Shown: positions 11,120-25,530, counted from the stretch's first letter. The stretch: DNA of 64,000 nt from Gossypium raimondii (GCF_025698545.1 NC_068569.1:24490001-24554000); one strand, 5' to 3'. The notes: generated by a model from the sequence alone, not told the origin. Program-made: numbers and translations.

Positions 11120-11650
11120 TGAACCTTGGATCCGGCTCGAAAAATAAAAAAGTTTGGGTAAAAATATAAACTTGAAAAATAAGTTTAGATAAAAAAAGCT
11201 TGTTTAGAAAATGAGTCGAGCCTCACGTTAAGTTTTTTTTGCCCGAACTCGGCCCAACTTGAATTTGTAATAAAATAAAGCCATGCTGTTTTGCTGCTAT
11301 TTTCCCTCTTTTTATCACTATTTGTTACAATTTCACTATTATATTGTTAATGTTTGGAAATTCTATAACACTTGTTTTACTGTTAATTTTGTTATTATTT
11401 TAGAGGTATTTGCTTGTTAATTAGTGTTATTTAAGTATAAAGATTTTTTAAATTTATTTTCAATGATACTTTAATATTTTTAAATTTTTTTATATAAAAA
11501 ATAAAAAAATTTAAAAAATAAATACAGGTGGGCCAAGCTCAAATTTTAGCATTTTTATCTGGGCCGGACATAGGCAATAATTTAGACCAATTTTCAGACA
11601 TAAACCTAAAGTTTTGTTAAAACCCAACTCGACCCATGAACAACTCTACT
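11120..11650. repeat. GGGCC-ended dispersed repeat, copy A
   Basis: Ends are rich in GGCCC/GGGCC and 'ccgaactcggcccaacttg'-like motifs (left about 11120-11270, right about 11525-11650) in opposite orientation around a very AT-rich core. Related blocks lie at 12405-13015, 15035-15560 and 33975-34555. The shape suggests a non-autonomous inverted-repeat DNA element, but no clean terminal repeat or target duplication can be fixed by eye. Confidence 0.4.
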
Positions 11651-12404
11651 TTAACCCAGAACAGAAAAAATGATATTTACATTATGGCATGAATTAGAAT
11701 TTTATATCAGTATATGCTTTATTTTTTCAATACATTTTGAAAAATATATTTTAACTATAAATATAAAATATAAATAATTAAAACATAAAAAAATCATAAA
11801 TTAATTTAGATGAACTGCTAATTATTGCCGAACAAACTTGATTGATCTTATTAGACAACCTATTTTGAGGTTTCTCTCGTAAAAAAAACTTAGAAAATAG
11901 CATCCATTAATTCTTCACATTTCTTAGGTATTAACCAAGCTTATTGTCTTTGCCATACAACTCATGTTTATCATTTATTATATTCATTTTGCCTCACATT
12001 ATATATTATTAGTCCATTTCAGAATATAAATATGCTTTATTTTTGAACTTTTCTTTTATATATTTGACCCTAAATATATATATATAATTAAGAGTTGGAA
12101 TAGTGTAACTTAAAATTTACGAAAGAAAAATAAAATGAAACAACAAATTTGGCTTCCTACCACGGCTCTCCTTAAGATGACAGCCCTAACCGTTCTCTTG
12201 TTTCTAATATTTTGAACAAATTTAGACTTGTATTAGGCAAGGTTTGAATTGATTAGAAGTTTATATCAATGTTCAAGATAATATTTTGCATGTTTTTATA
12301 CTTAAATTTAATTATTTTTAACTAATAAACAATAATTTAGGATTGAACTAAAAAAAAAGAGTTGACAGTTGAATTTAGGGTTACTTCTGAGAACTAATGC
12401 TAAA
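11651..12404. other. AT-rich spacer
   Basis: Low-complexity AT-rich DNA with no gene or recognisable element. Around 11820-11905 it echoes 4635-4745 (for example 'gccgaacaaacttgattgat'), which is part of the duplicated citrate-binding-protein segment. Confidence 0.4.
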
Positions 12405-13015
12405 CTGGCCCTTTGAAGTGCTCATGAGCTAGGTCTAAACATAATATTAATATATATTATATGCTTGCTCAAGCTCAGTCTCGTCTGAAATATGGGCTTA
12501 AAATTTTACCTAAACCCGTCTACATTATTTTAAATTTTAAAAAATATATATTTATATTATTTTAATTTAATTTTTAATAATTTTTTATTAAAATTTTTTT
12601 ATATTCATCTTAACATTTTTTTTGGTGAATTACAATAACAGGGCAAAACTCGAACAATTAACGCGACTAGTTCGACTCGAACCCAAGCCACACCTGGGAC
12701 GATGAACACCTTTGACCATTAGGCCATCACATGGGGTTTAGTTTAACATTATTTTAATGTTTACATTAGAATAGTATTATATATTTAGTATAGGTTAAAT
12801 TTTTTAATGTGTTATTACATAATATAAAGTATTACAAAGTTAAAAATGGGCTAGGCCAAGCTCTAGTCTTGAATGTTCAAATTCGAGTCCGGCCTATATC
12901 TTAAATGGGTCTAATTTTTTTATCCAAGTTAATTTTCGAGGCAAAATATTTTTACTCAAACCCTCCCAAATTTCAAACTTGAATGAATAGCCTGACCCGT
13001 GAATAGATCTAATAA
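12405..13015. repeat. GGGCC-ended dispersed repeat, copy B
   Basis: Left part (about 12405-12535) and right part (about 12835-13010) carry the complementary 'agctcaagctcagtc' / 'ggccaagctctagtc' type motifs around an AT-rich core. The core is interrupted by the SINE at 12618-12742. Confidence 0.4.
12618..12742 (-). mobile_element. tRNA-derived SINE
   Basis: Read on the minus strand, the 125-base insert starts near CTAAACCCCATGTGATGG. It has an A-box-like TGGCCTAATGG and a good B box (GGTTCGAGTCG) about 40 bases later, a tRNA-unrelated body, and a short A-rich 3' tail (CACCAAAAAAAATG). The sequence TTAACATT occurs directly at both sides (12610-12617 and 12743-12750), a likely 8-bp target duplication. 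It is inserted in the core of dispersed repeat copy B and is therefore younger than that copy. Confidence 0.6.
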
Positions 13016-13545
13016 TCATGGGACTTGATTAGTAGCGCTAACTCTTAGACTAATCTGTTCGATAATGGTTACAAATATATAGTGACTTCTATAATTATTT
13101 TTCCAAATTCTACTATAATATTAGCAATAATTAATTTTAGTTGAAACTTCAAAAATAGTATCCTAAGTATTACAACGAAGAGGATACTAATTTTGTTACG
13201 AGAGTTTTCCGCAAATTAATCTCATTCCGTATGATCGTTACTTTTAACTAATTTGTTTTTATTGTATTCGTTTTAACCATATCTTGTTATAAAAGGACAT
13301 CTAAATTAATACAAAATGGATTTTTACATACATTTTGTTGTATATTAATTTAAAAATCTTAATTTTATTTCCTTGTCTTGCTAGAATATTGGTATTATAT
13401 TTGTCCTGTGGTACTCGTATTTGGTAATGAAAAACTATTTCATTAATACCGTGAAAAGAAGAGAGAACAAAGACACCCTGAAACCATTGCAGAAAAGACA
13501 CATAAAACATGGTAAAATTTATTCACGAATGAGAAAGCCATCCAT
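13016..13545. other. AT-rich spacer and 3' flank of the EC1-like gene
   Basis: No coding sequence or repeat recognised. The last 100 bases probably hold the 3' UTR of the minus-strand gene that ends at 13546. Confidence 0.4.
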
Positions 13546-13932
13546 TCAAGGAAGTATATCATTCGCCGGAGCAACCACGCTAGCCTTCACAGACGGCGGA
13601 GACTTGGAAGTTTCATGATCGCAGTATCCTTCAAGTATGTCACCTTCTTCCGTGGTATACCCTAGTGTTTCAAGCATGTTCGGCCAGCACTGGTGGCTAA
13701 CCGTATGAATAGCGTGGCAGCATGAATCCCCGAGGTAGGTTTCACCGTTGAGGAAAAACAAGATGACTTCTCCAGTGCAGGATTGAATCTGGGTCAATGA
13801 TTCCCAGCAACTCGGGGAGTCCGCATTGAGTCGAGATTGAAGGGTTAGCTCCGAGGTTTCCAATGACGATGCCATTGGCAGGGCTAAAAACAGAAGAGTG
13901 AGTGTTGAAAAGAGCTTGAAAATGTTGGCCAT
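13546..13932 (-). CDS. EC1-like egg-cell-secreted cysteine-rich protein
   Basis: A single-exon gene of 128 residues. I start at the ATG at 13932 (MANIFKLFSTL...). An in-frame upstream ATG would add 20 residues ahead of the signal peptide, which is unlike the family. A signal peptide covers about residues 1-23. The mature part has the prolamin-like (PF05617) six-cysteine pattern at positions 42, 52, 71, 72, 82 and 104, with the EC1 family signatures ILFFLNGETYLG, SCCHAI and EEGDILEGYCD. EC1 proteins of Arabidopsis are stored in egg-cell vesicles and secreted when sperm arrive, activating sperm for fusion. Small size, lack of introns and the cysteine pattern all agree. Expression in the egg cell is inferred from the family. 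Confidence 0.9.
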   Translation of the reverse strand: MANIFKLFSTLTLLFLALPMASSLETSELTLQSRLNADSPSCWESLTQIQSCTGEVILFFLNGETYLGDSCCHAIHTVSHQCWPNMLETLGYTTEEGDILEGYCDHETSKSPPSVKASVVAPANDILP

Positions 13933-14000
13933 TTTTAGAAGCTTGATGATAATGCAGAACAAGATTGGATGAGATGTTGGTGGAGATAGCATATGGTAGG

Positions 14001-14008
14001 TTTATATA
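14001..14008 (-). promoter_or_regulatory. TATA box of the EC1-like gene
   Basis: TATATAAA on the minus strand, about 70 bases before the chosen ATG, which fits the start at 13932. Confidence 0.55.
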
Positions 14009-14019
14009 GGAATTCAACT

Positions 14020-15034
14020 CTATTAACTGTTCATGAAAGAGTTAATATGATTATTAATAGTATAATTACTATGGAAGTTGATGAGATTTTGCGTAAATGG
14101 GGATTAAATATTGGTTTAATTTCAAGCTAGCATAGAATACAATTAAGTGCAGATGAAGAGTTGAGTTGTGAAGCACCATGTTACTGTATTTCAGTGATAA
14201 GGTTCGTCAACAGCCGCTAATTATCTCAGCAATTATTTGCTACAACTGCTTCTACTCTACAAACTTATTTATTTTGATTTAGGTTTAAATATATTATTAT
14301 TATTATAATTATAGTTATTCCATTATATTTTTCATAATTACATTTGTAATTTAACTTAAAAATACATACTGAAAATAAATTATATTTAACCTATGGATTT
14401 TTAAAATATAAAGCGATTTATAATTTAATTTAATAGTTAAAGTATTTTTATAATTAAATAGGTTTTATTATTTTATCTTTATAATTATTTAATACAAATA
14501 TTAAGAATAAAAATAGAATAATAATTAATTAAAGGTAAAATTATTGTTTTTACTTAAAATTTATTTAATAAATAAACCTTAAAGAGTTTGTATTTTTCGT
14601 CAAACCTTATCAATATTTTCAACATTATTTTTATTGTTGCATAATTATCAAGTGAATATATCTATATATATATTTTTATTTCAAAATGTCATTGAAATAA
14701 ATTTATAGAAAATTTTAATAGTGATAACAACTTGATCTGGATTTTAAATTCAAAGTAAATGAATTAAATTCTGAAAATAAAAGTTGGGGCTGGATTCTAA
14801 ATGTATAAAGTGTATAAAAACTTAAAGTATATTTTAACCTTCAAATTTTTACACCACAATTTAATCCAAACAAATAATCAACTTAACGTGAAACGTTGAA
14901 CCATACAAATTATTTAAAATTTAATTACATGTATGCATTAAAAACAAAGCTTAAGAACATATATTACAATTTGTTTTGTATCTCAAATTTTAATATTTTA
15001 AAATTAGATTTTGTATATATATATTATATATAGT
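14020..15034. other. Upstream region of the EC1-like gene, AT-rich
   Basis: About 1 kb of AT-rich DNA with no gene seen. The first few hundred bases probably carry the EC1 regulatory region; the rest is low-complexity. Confidence 0.4.
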
Positions 15035-15560
15035 TAGAACTGGGGCCATTTATTTAAATTAAAAGGCCTATATAATATTTGGAATGATTTGGACAAAAAT
15101 ATTAGGTTTAAAAATAGATTTGAACAAAAAGTTAAACTCGATTAAAATATACGTTGGGCTTAATCTCCAATATTCAAACCATACCGACCCCACTCACATC
15201 CAAGTTTAATAATATATTTTATTATGTTATTTTATGTATTATGTAAATTGTGTCATACGAAAATTAAATACACTATACTATATTATAAATAATACTTAAA
15301 ACTTTTAATAATAAGAAAATATATATAATGATAGTGAAAAAGTATATATAATTAATAAATATTAATAAAATAATTTTAAATAACTAAAAATAATATTGGT
15401 GAATATAAATGGGTTTAAGTTAGTACGTTATAAATATAATCAAGTTTGAATAAAAGTTGAGACTCATATTTCAAGTCGGACTAAACTTAAGTAATTATGT
15501 ATAACATCAATATCATATATGGACCAGATCGAGATCCAACTTGGTCACGCCTATAAACAC
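15035..15560. repeat. GGGCC-ended dispersed repeat, copy C (decayed)
   Basis: The outer parts hold the family motifs in worn form ('gttgggcttaatctccaat', 'agtcggactaaacttaag', 'ccaacttggtcacgcctat') around an AT-rich core. It is more diverged than copies A and B. Confidence 0.3.
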
Positions 15561-15712
15561 TTTTAATTATATTTATTACCCAATAATTTAAAAATACTAA
15601 AATTTTATGTGATATATATATTTTTTAAAAAATAATTATCCTTGCATAAAACAGGCTTAAAAGTTAAAACTAATATTAATATATGCTTAAAGCCAATCCA
15701 ACTTATTTATCA

Positions 15713-15870
15713 ATTCTAGTCCTCACTAACTTTTTGGCAGTAACATGCAAGCCCAATAAAAAAGGGAGAGCCCCCATTTTGTCATAAATCCAAAAGATGG
15801 GGACAAAATTAAATCTAAGGAAGAAAACGAGGGGTTTAATGGATATTCATTTTTTTTCTAAACAATAAGT
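15713..15870 (+). repeat. Distal copy of the L3 promoter segment
   Basis: Shares 'aagcccaataaaaaag', 'cattttgtcataaa' and 'gggacaaaattaaat' in order with the proximal segment at 16640-16800, about 930 bases nearer to the L3 gene. Together they form a direct duplication of part of the promoter, with a TIR element lying between the two copies. Confidence 0.6.
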
Positions 15871-15917
15871 AGTGTCAACTTAAAGAGTATGAAAATACAA
15901 ACAAATTTGTATCATAA

Positions 15918-16374
15918 TTTATTTGACCCTCTAACTTTATAAAAAAAATCATTTTAGTTAGTTATTTAAATTTCACCTCTTTTAGCCTTTGAACTTGCAT
16001 TGTTTGTCAAATCACTCCAAAATAAATGGAAAAGTTAAAAAACGTTAACTCTGCTGACATAGCATCCACGTGTATGCCACGAAAGCAAATAATTATTTAA
16101 AAAATTAAAAGCTTTAAAAACTATTTTTTATATATTTATATATTTATTTTTAAAAATAATTTTTATTTTTTGGGATTTTAGAAATTTAAAAAATTAATCG
16201 TTAACATGACATCCATATGACAATCCACATGTATGATACATCAACAAAATTAACATAAGTTAACTTTTTCATCTATTTTGGGTGATTTAACAAATAACAC
16301 AAGTTTAAAGGCTAAAAGAGACAAACAATTAAATAAAAACTAAATTTTTTTTATAAAGTTAAAAGCCAAATAAC
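15918..16374. mobile_element. Long-TIR MITE (Mutator-like) between promoter copies
   Basis: The two ends are inverted repeats of roughly 150 bases. The left reads TTTGACCCTCTAACTTTATA onward and the right, reverse-complemented, reads TTTGGCTTTTAACTTTATA onward. Both continue through TCTTTTAGCCTTTRAACTTG and a TTGT..AAATCAC stretch. The centre is AT-rich and non-coding. Long TIRs and absence of coding sequence suit a Mutator-type MITE. No clean 9-bp target duplication was found. Confidence 0.55.
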
Positions 16375-16639
16375 TTATTATTACATTTATTAAAACTCAT
16401 ACTTTTAGGTGAAGTCGAATTTAAATTAATAACTTATTTAAACTTATTAAAATATAATTCGACTCGTAATAATGTCTAATCCACACTATTCAAGAATTAG
16501 GGTTATATTTTTTAAAACATAAAACGTGCAAAGTTACAAAATATTTATTTAACCAACATAAACTTGTATTTCTAATCCAATTAAACGTAGGAAAAAATTT
16601 GTATAAATGAGTATAATGGTTGGGGTGATCTCATAATAA

Positions 16640-16858
16640 GTTCTAGTCCACACTAACCAATAACTTTGGGCTCTAATTTGTAAGCCCAATAAAAAAGAGA
16701 GATTCCCCATTTTGTCATAAAACCGAGAGGTGGGGGACAAAATTAAATTTGAGTGAAGAAAACAGGGGGTGTTTATGTAAATTAATATATCTAAACATTT
16801 GTTTATAAATAAAAAAGCATCAGCTAGGGTTTTAGCCATTTAGGAGGTTAGCAGCAGC
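16640..16858 (+). promoter_or_regulatory. Proximal promoter of ribosomal protein L3
   Basis: Contains two site II-like TGGGCT/AGCCCA motifs in opposite orientation (16667-16672, 16683-16688), a TTTATAAATA TATA-like stretch near 16802 and a telo-box TAGGGTTT at 16825-16832 (AAACCCTA on the other strand). The site II plus telo-box pair near the start site is the standard arrangement of plant ribosomal-protein genes. The leader that follows may itself hold an intron before the ATG at 17182. Confidence 0.6.
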
Positions 16859-17169
16859 CAGCCACAGCATTCGCCGCACGGCATCAGTCTCAGCAGGTTG
16901 CCTTTCTCTTTCATCTAATCTCTCCATCTTCGTTTCTTTCAGCTACATATACATAGAAATTGGTCGGAAATGAAGGAAAATATAAACTGTTTTCTCTACT
17001 TTTTTTCCCTTTTTGTTAGAATATGACTTGATGTCGCTGTGAAAATCTTTTTCTTTTGTTTAGTTTTTAGTCTTAGATGCTGAAAATTTCATTTTGGTCT
17101 TTGGTTACGCGTTTTTAATTTGGTGTTATCAATGGGTTTATTTATTTAATTTACTTTTGGTGGTGATGA

Positions 17170-19073
<1,904 letters not shown>

Positions 19074-19846
19074 ATCTGCAAATTGGTCAGGAATTTCCGG
19101 CTATCGTATGTTTAGGTTTTGTTATTCTCTGAGCTTAGTTTATGTTGATTCTCTATTATGTTTTGAAATGCATTGGTTGGATTAATTTTGTTTTATCAAC
19201 TCTTTTTGAATGTGTGGACAACTGGGGTTTTGGTCCAGTTAGAAAACCAATTATACCCAATGTTTTACTTTTTAACAGATTTTTCCTTTCGATTTGATTA
19301 ATTTTGCCTTCTTTCCCTTTGGTAGAATTTAAAAGTTGTTCGATATATTTGGAAGATTAAATTTTATGGTTATATCTAAATGTATTTTAAGAAAAATAAA
19401 TAGTAATAACCTTGTGGGTATCCCTTGGAGTTTAAATGGTTCAGATGGTGCTTCCTGCTTGAGGTGTACGATGGCACGAATGAAGATGTAAATTTTTTTA
19501 AAAAGCTTTTTCAATATATTTATAAATATTTAGAGAATCATCTGGTCAAGTTGAATGCCTTAATTAGACCAGCGGATTAAATCTAAAAATCAATCATCTG
19601 ACCAAGTGGATTCTTTTCCCTCTGAATCTATTTATTGGTACATTTCTTGTGGACAATTGTCCTTTTCGTTGTTTTGATTGCCATCGTGTTCGATGGTAAT
19701 ACATTATTTTTTATGCATGTATTTTTATGCCTGAAAGGGAGTAAATTTCCCTCCCCAATCGAAACTTTCTCATTCGTAAATCAAAGAAATATCCCCTTCA
19801 TACGGTAAAAACTCTAATCAAAAGAATGCAATGGCTACTGTACAAA
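19074..19846. other. Spacer between convergent L3 and DHHC genes
   Basis: Contains the 3' UTRs of both genes and about 400 bases of ordinary AT-rich DNA. No other gene is visible. Confidence 0.5.
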
Positions 19847-22800
19847 TTACTCAAATAAACGGCCAGCTTCTTTTATTGTAACTGTAGAATTGGTATGGGA
19901 ATCAGCTGCGATTTCTGAACTACTGTTACCGTAACTCGAGGGTTCGGGGTCTGATCGAATCATAGTCATAGTCAGAGAAGCTCGATGATTTATATCCATA
20001 ATAGAATCAGCCTCCAAGGTACTACGAAGAGGATCATTACTCTCTCTACTATCATTTTCCTCGTCATTTTGTCGTCGGGAGATCTTCGATAGGTCTATAC
20101 CGTCCTCTATATTATGCTGCTCGGATATCTTCAATAGATTTTGGCGGTTCTCTAGATCTACCTCGATTTTCGGATGTGTATCTCCACCTACATCTTCTGC
20201 TTTCGCTTCCTCAGTAGGCCTGGGTACCTCCTCTTGAACTAAAGCCCGGAAATTATTCTTTGAGGGGTTTAGCTTTGTGCAAAATATTTCATCAAAATTA
20301 CTCGGACAACCTCGATCGAAAATGTTGATTCTGTTGTCAGCCCTATGTCGAAAATTTTCATAGGTAGTCTGGAAGTCAGGAAGTTAGGTTAGTTAAACTC
20401 CGAAATAAACTTATCAAATTAAAACAACATAAAAAGGGCATCTTTGTTCCTTGCAGGCTGCACCACAATAAGCAAATCAAGGCCTAAAACTTGTATTCAT
20501 TGGTTGATTTCTTTCTTTCCATATTTATTTACCCAACTCTCACAAGTTAAGAGGGTGCAAAAACAATATCATACCTGGTTTGTTCCGATGAGGTACAAGT
20601 GAAACCCTGTGAGCCCACCAACAAACCATAGAGCAATGAAACAATACGCCATTAGTACGACAGATGGAGGAGATTCTTTCATTGCTTCCCAAACTGTTCT
20701 GTGGTTATCATCCATCAGAACCTTAATGTACAATGCTGACATGGAGAACACATAGATGCAGAGAAGAGTTGTTGAAGAAACGAACATAAAGAAGAACCGA
20801 TAATTGCGCTGGTCATATACAGAATAGTCAGCCTCTTAACAAAACACTGCTCAAGGGGAGGATGAAACATCCGGACCTGTATGAATAGATAGGTTTATCA
20901 GATAAAACATACCAGTCCGATGCATTGCCCTACCCAAGGGCAATGGTGATCAAATCTCTCAACACAATTGTTGCAAATGGAACAGTGGGAGCAACGAGGA
21001 GGTCGATAAAGCATGCATGTGCTACAATACTTCACCCGCACCTGCATTCCATTAACCATAACTTCTTTAGTTCGAGGGAACTGACGGCCAGGTGTATGCC
21101 GATTCCGAGCCTGAGCTGGAACAGAAGAATCATGGTGAGGCTCCTCCTCTGGGGGACGTGAATTGCGAGGAATGATTCCTGGGTCCCGGGCTGATGTGAG
21201 GAAAAGAATAATCAACACCTATCAAAATAAAGAATGCTATCAAAAAGACAAAGTAGAAAGTTGACAAAAATAAAAGATAAAAAGTTATATATGTACTTTA
21301 AAATCTAAAAGGGGCTATAGCTATCCTAATCTTATCTTAGATTAGAGAAGGCCAAACTTCTATGAGAAATTCATTTTCAGTACAAACTCGGCAAGTAATC
21401 TAGATCAAATGAAAGTGTTGCACTACATATATTCCACCAAACAAATATTTCAAATTTTAGATAAACTGTCCTTGGGAGTTTAAACATAAAAGTTAAACTG
21501 TTAAAAATTGGCACTTAGTATTTATCCGTAACTTGCAGTTCATAAAGTTCTTACAGAATTGTTAACACTGTTGGCAACTAGGGTGATAATTTCAAGAGTA
21601 ATTGTTCTAAAACCTCAAAAAACAATTCAATCAACAAATAAAGGGTAAAGATACTTACATAGATAGTAAAGACAACTGCTACCACCATAATTCCATATCC
21701 TGCATTGTATGGAGAAAATCTATGTCGAAGATGCCTTGCAACAAATATGCAAAAGATTATAGAAGGAACACTGATAAGCAATAAGGTAACAGGCAAAGAT
21801 CTAGCATCTGGACCGAATATTAGCCTTCCACCAAGGAAAAACTTCTGCATAACGTATATAGAAGAGAATTAAATGCTGAATGAAAGTCATGGACGATCCA
21901 TTCAGACTGGAGACATCAAAAGATAAAACAAATAGCATCAGATTTTGCTATAGCATTTTCATATTTTACCAATATTCTAAAGCTATCATCCTCTATATTT
22001 TTCATAACTAGCACACCTTTTATTCTATGTTGGTCCTAATAAATAGTGAATATAGCAAAATATATATATCAACCAATATTTTATGATTTCATGGCACTTC
22101 CAACAAATGTGATCATTCATCTAAATCTTGAGTCTTAACCACAATCTAATACTACATTGTTGATCCACTCAAACAATACTTTTGCACCGATTGCTACACT
22201 AAATCATTCCTTTGATCCAAACATTGTCACACTAGTAAAGTAGCGAGTATATCAACATAATCACCAAACTAGACAAAGAAAAGGCTTCATCATCATCATC
22301 ATCATGGCTTGGAATTGCACCAATTTGTGAAATTATAATTATCGTACTTCAGTAAGGACATTTCTCTAAAAGAATTGGCAGATTTAGAATAAGTTCATAC
22401 TCTTAGGAAAGGCCACAACAGTATCACCAGATGTTCTCGTAATCTATACAAGTTCCATTGAAGAAAGCACACACATAGCACTATAAACACAAAAAATAAA
22501 ATAAAATGAGCTACTTGTGAAGCATGAATTCGGCCTACTTGCATCAAAGCAATTTTAGCACAAAAGTACTCAATTCTACCTAAAAATTGTAAGGTCATAT
22601 GCATCGTAACTTTACAATCCATAACTGATATGAATGTTTCATTGACCTTAACCATAACTCTCTTTTTAACCTCAAGAATGTAAAAACAAATCAATGAACA
22701 GTCCAAAGCACCAAAAAGAAATTCATCATTTAATACATGTTTTCTCCCATTCTCTATCATGGCAAAATAAAAACAATGAAAACCGAAGCCAAAAATCCTA

Positions 22801-22970
22801 CTATACCAATCAAAACCATACTCATTGTCCTTCAAACCAAACAAATCTAACAATACCTAGATGCCAAAACCTAGCATTTATATTGGCCGGGGGGGGGGGG
22901 GGCAATACAAACGAAGAATTGATATCCTTACATTACTTCCTTTCCAAACTTCGTAAACACGCTTTTCCAT
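19847..22970 (-). CDS. DHHC protein S-acyltransferase (PAT08/PAT09-like)
   Basis: Five exons on the minus strand, 22970-22932, 21844-21659, 21218-20913, 20808-20575 and 20368-19847, give 428 residues. The 39-base first exon ([13 protein letters not shown]) sits 1.1 kb upstream; the ATG at the start of the second exon region lies in the intron's acceptor and is not the start. The protein shows two N-terminal membrane segments (about residues 28-47 and 60-83), the [12 protein letters not shown] linker, the cysteine-rich domain [31 protein letters not shown] with catalytic DHHC at 165-168, two more membrane segments, and the TTYE (TTxE) motif at 256-259. The hydrophilic C-terminal tail is acidic and serine-rich. 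Such enzymes attach palmitate to cysteines of Golgi or plasma-membrane proteins. Intron 1 contains a run of about 15 G. Confidence 0.93.
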
Positions 22971-23735
22971 GAAAGAAATCTTCCCCTCTTATAGCTTTAT
23001 TCGACTACGTTGGAACTGAGTCCAAGATTTGAAACTTATGCGAAATTTTCATTCTCTTTAAAGGAAAAAAAAACCGTAACACGTTGCGATGCAAAAACTT
23101 TGCCAACCGACTGAAATTTATACTCAATCGAATGGCGATTAAATGATGAGTGCAGAGTTAGGGCCTGGTTTCCTTTTGCGTATTCAATATTTAAAAAAAA
23201 AATAGGAATTATTGTAGAAGATAAAGTGCGTGTGTTGAGGTGATCTTAGCGACGGCGATTCGCGTTCTGTTACTTCGTGAGCGGAATAGGAATTTTTTTG
23301 TTCTTTTATTTTCTTTTGTTAAAAGGAAAATATCACGTCATTTTGTATGATCGTTTTTTCAACAGAAAAGGGATGAAATTTATGTTTGTTAAATTTTATT
23401 AACTGTTAAGAGAATAAATAAAATATGTTAAAACTTAAAAAGGTTTCGTTTAACCAACAAGTCAATGGTAAGATACATTTTATTTAGAAAAAGCATAGGT
23501 TAAAATATTAGAAACCATATAATTGAGACTCACAGCTATAAATTTTTAACATGGATAGCTAAATAACTTATTTTATAATTAATTTGCATTTATGTGCTAT
23601 GTAAGAATTAATAGTGTGTTATTCAAATTTTAAATTAATTTTAATGTGAAAGTATTTAACATGTTAGTAAAAGGGGTGTTGCTAAGAGCGGAAACAACAT
23701 AATTAAATTGGTGCTTGAATTAGTGGGCACTTTTT
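22971..23735. other. Promoter side of the DHHC gene
   Basis: Probable 5' UTR and promoter of the minus-strand DHHC gene in the first 300 bases, then AT-rich DNA. No further gene is seen. Confidence 0.4.
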
Positions 23736-25339
23736 TGTAGCATCTACGCCCAACCTGATCACCAAGTTTAAATGTGAAACACCGCATTTATTGTCGAAGC
23801 AACATGAACTAGCTTTCCTTTTATAATCAATTCAAAACATCAAACATTTGACATTTTATATAAACTATTCATTCCAACAATAAACAAGTTATTCAAATAC
23901 TTTAAAATTACTTGAAAACAAGTTCAAAGATATTAATTAAAAATAACTAGAACTAGTTCTTATTCAACATCAATACAATATCCAACTTTTATCGCACTTT
24001 ACAAAACATTCATATTGATTAGAATCAACTTCAAGTCATTCAGAACACTTTTAAATTATTTTTAATTGAGTTTTAGGTGTTCGAGGATGATCATGATCTA
24101 ATTCGGGTCTCCGGCGGTCAAAACAAATCAAAACAGGGGAGGAATTCTATTTTGACATACTTGTATCAGTAAAAGTCTAGAATTCTATCGGTAGAAGTCT
24201 TTGCTACTGTTCATTTTTTGCTACTGACTTATTTGTACCGATACATCTGACAACTTGTATCGGTAGAAGTTTGTCAGAACCTAAAAAAGACCCCAAAACA
24301 TACCTAGTTTGACCCAAAACAATACCATATCATATCCAAACATTAAAAGACATGTTGATAAAGTTCTAAATATAATTTTGAGCATGCTTAACACCTTAAA
24401 TCACCTATTCACAAGTATGATCACAATCTTATTAACATCAAGCATCAATTTCACATCTTTGGCACGCAAGCATCGTATCAAATATGATCTAAACATAACA
24501 TATTAGACAAGCATAACCACATATCCCTACATCCAGCACACACAAGCATATATGGACATGTCCATATTAAATACCATTAACACGTCAAGTGACCACAACA
24601 TTCAAAATGAATTCAAAGTAAACTATGAGACTAGATACATGCCGCTTGCTACAAAACATATCAAAATCTATATACACTTTGTTGAGCCGAGAATTGAATC
24701 TTGGATGCTATCGTACTTCTCAAGTCTTTGAAATCTAATGTTACTCAAGCATAGAAATAAACAAAATTGCACGCTAAACAATAAAATTTAGTGTTGCTAA
24801 CATGATTTGAAAACAATAGAACACATATATAACAAGTTTAATATAGTCAATATATATATACAAGATTCAACAATAAATTAAACCATATCCATCTTTCTTA
24901 TCTCATGCTTTTATTTATCATATTTCCATGCTTGTTTAACGTATCATATATCATTATTTTGAATTCAACTATTATATCATTTCAATTTCAAGTATTATGA
25001 TGAATATCAATTACACATATTAATCTATTTAACATTTACCATACCATCATAATCACATGTATTTTATGGCATTTCATAATAACATATTCATTTTCCCATT
25101 TCTCACAATCAAATCCATTAATTCGTATTATATTCATATCGACCCTCAAGGCTCGTAATAACCAAATTACACGGTCTTTCACATGTTATCATCAATGCTA
25201 TGATGTTCATATACAATTTCAAAAATCAACATTCAATATTTAGCATCATTAACCAATTCACAAGTTTTATAATTCCTATTAACCGGATACAGACTTAAGA
25301 TGGATACACAGATCAACCAACCATCACACCAATATAATT

Positions 25340-25407
25340 AGCACTTGGTGCATCATTGGTACGTCCAAAGTATATTGTGCTTCGTGCCTCATTGGTATTA
25401 ACCGAAG

Positions 25408-25453
<46 letters not shown>

Positions 25454-25530
25454 GTGTCTAGCACCTCATCTGTACATCTGAAGTATAATATGTGCTCTAC
25501 GCCTCATCGGTATAAATCGAAGTAAATCCC
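25340..25530. repeat. Degenerate ~40-bp minisatellite
   Basis: About four variants of a unit containing 'gcacttggtgcatcattggtac', 'tgcttcgtgcctcattggta', 'tctagcacctcatctgtac' and 'ctctacgcctcatcggtat', interrupted by a TA run. It lies within the LTR-like block. Confidence 0.5.
25411..25450. repeat. (TA)20 microsatellite
   Basis: Uninterrupted TA run of 40 bases. Confidence 0.95.

Noticed and set aside
22395-22853. 152-codon minus-strand open frame
   Set aside because: It lies inside intron 1 of the DHHC gene, has no family resemblance, and the real first exon is at 22932-22970.
22890-22905. G homopolymer of about 15 bases
   Set aside because: Too short and isolated for a regulatory claim; likely a slippage tract in DHHC intron 1 whose exact length may be a sequencing error.
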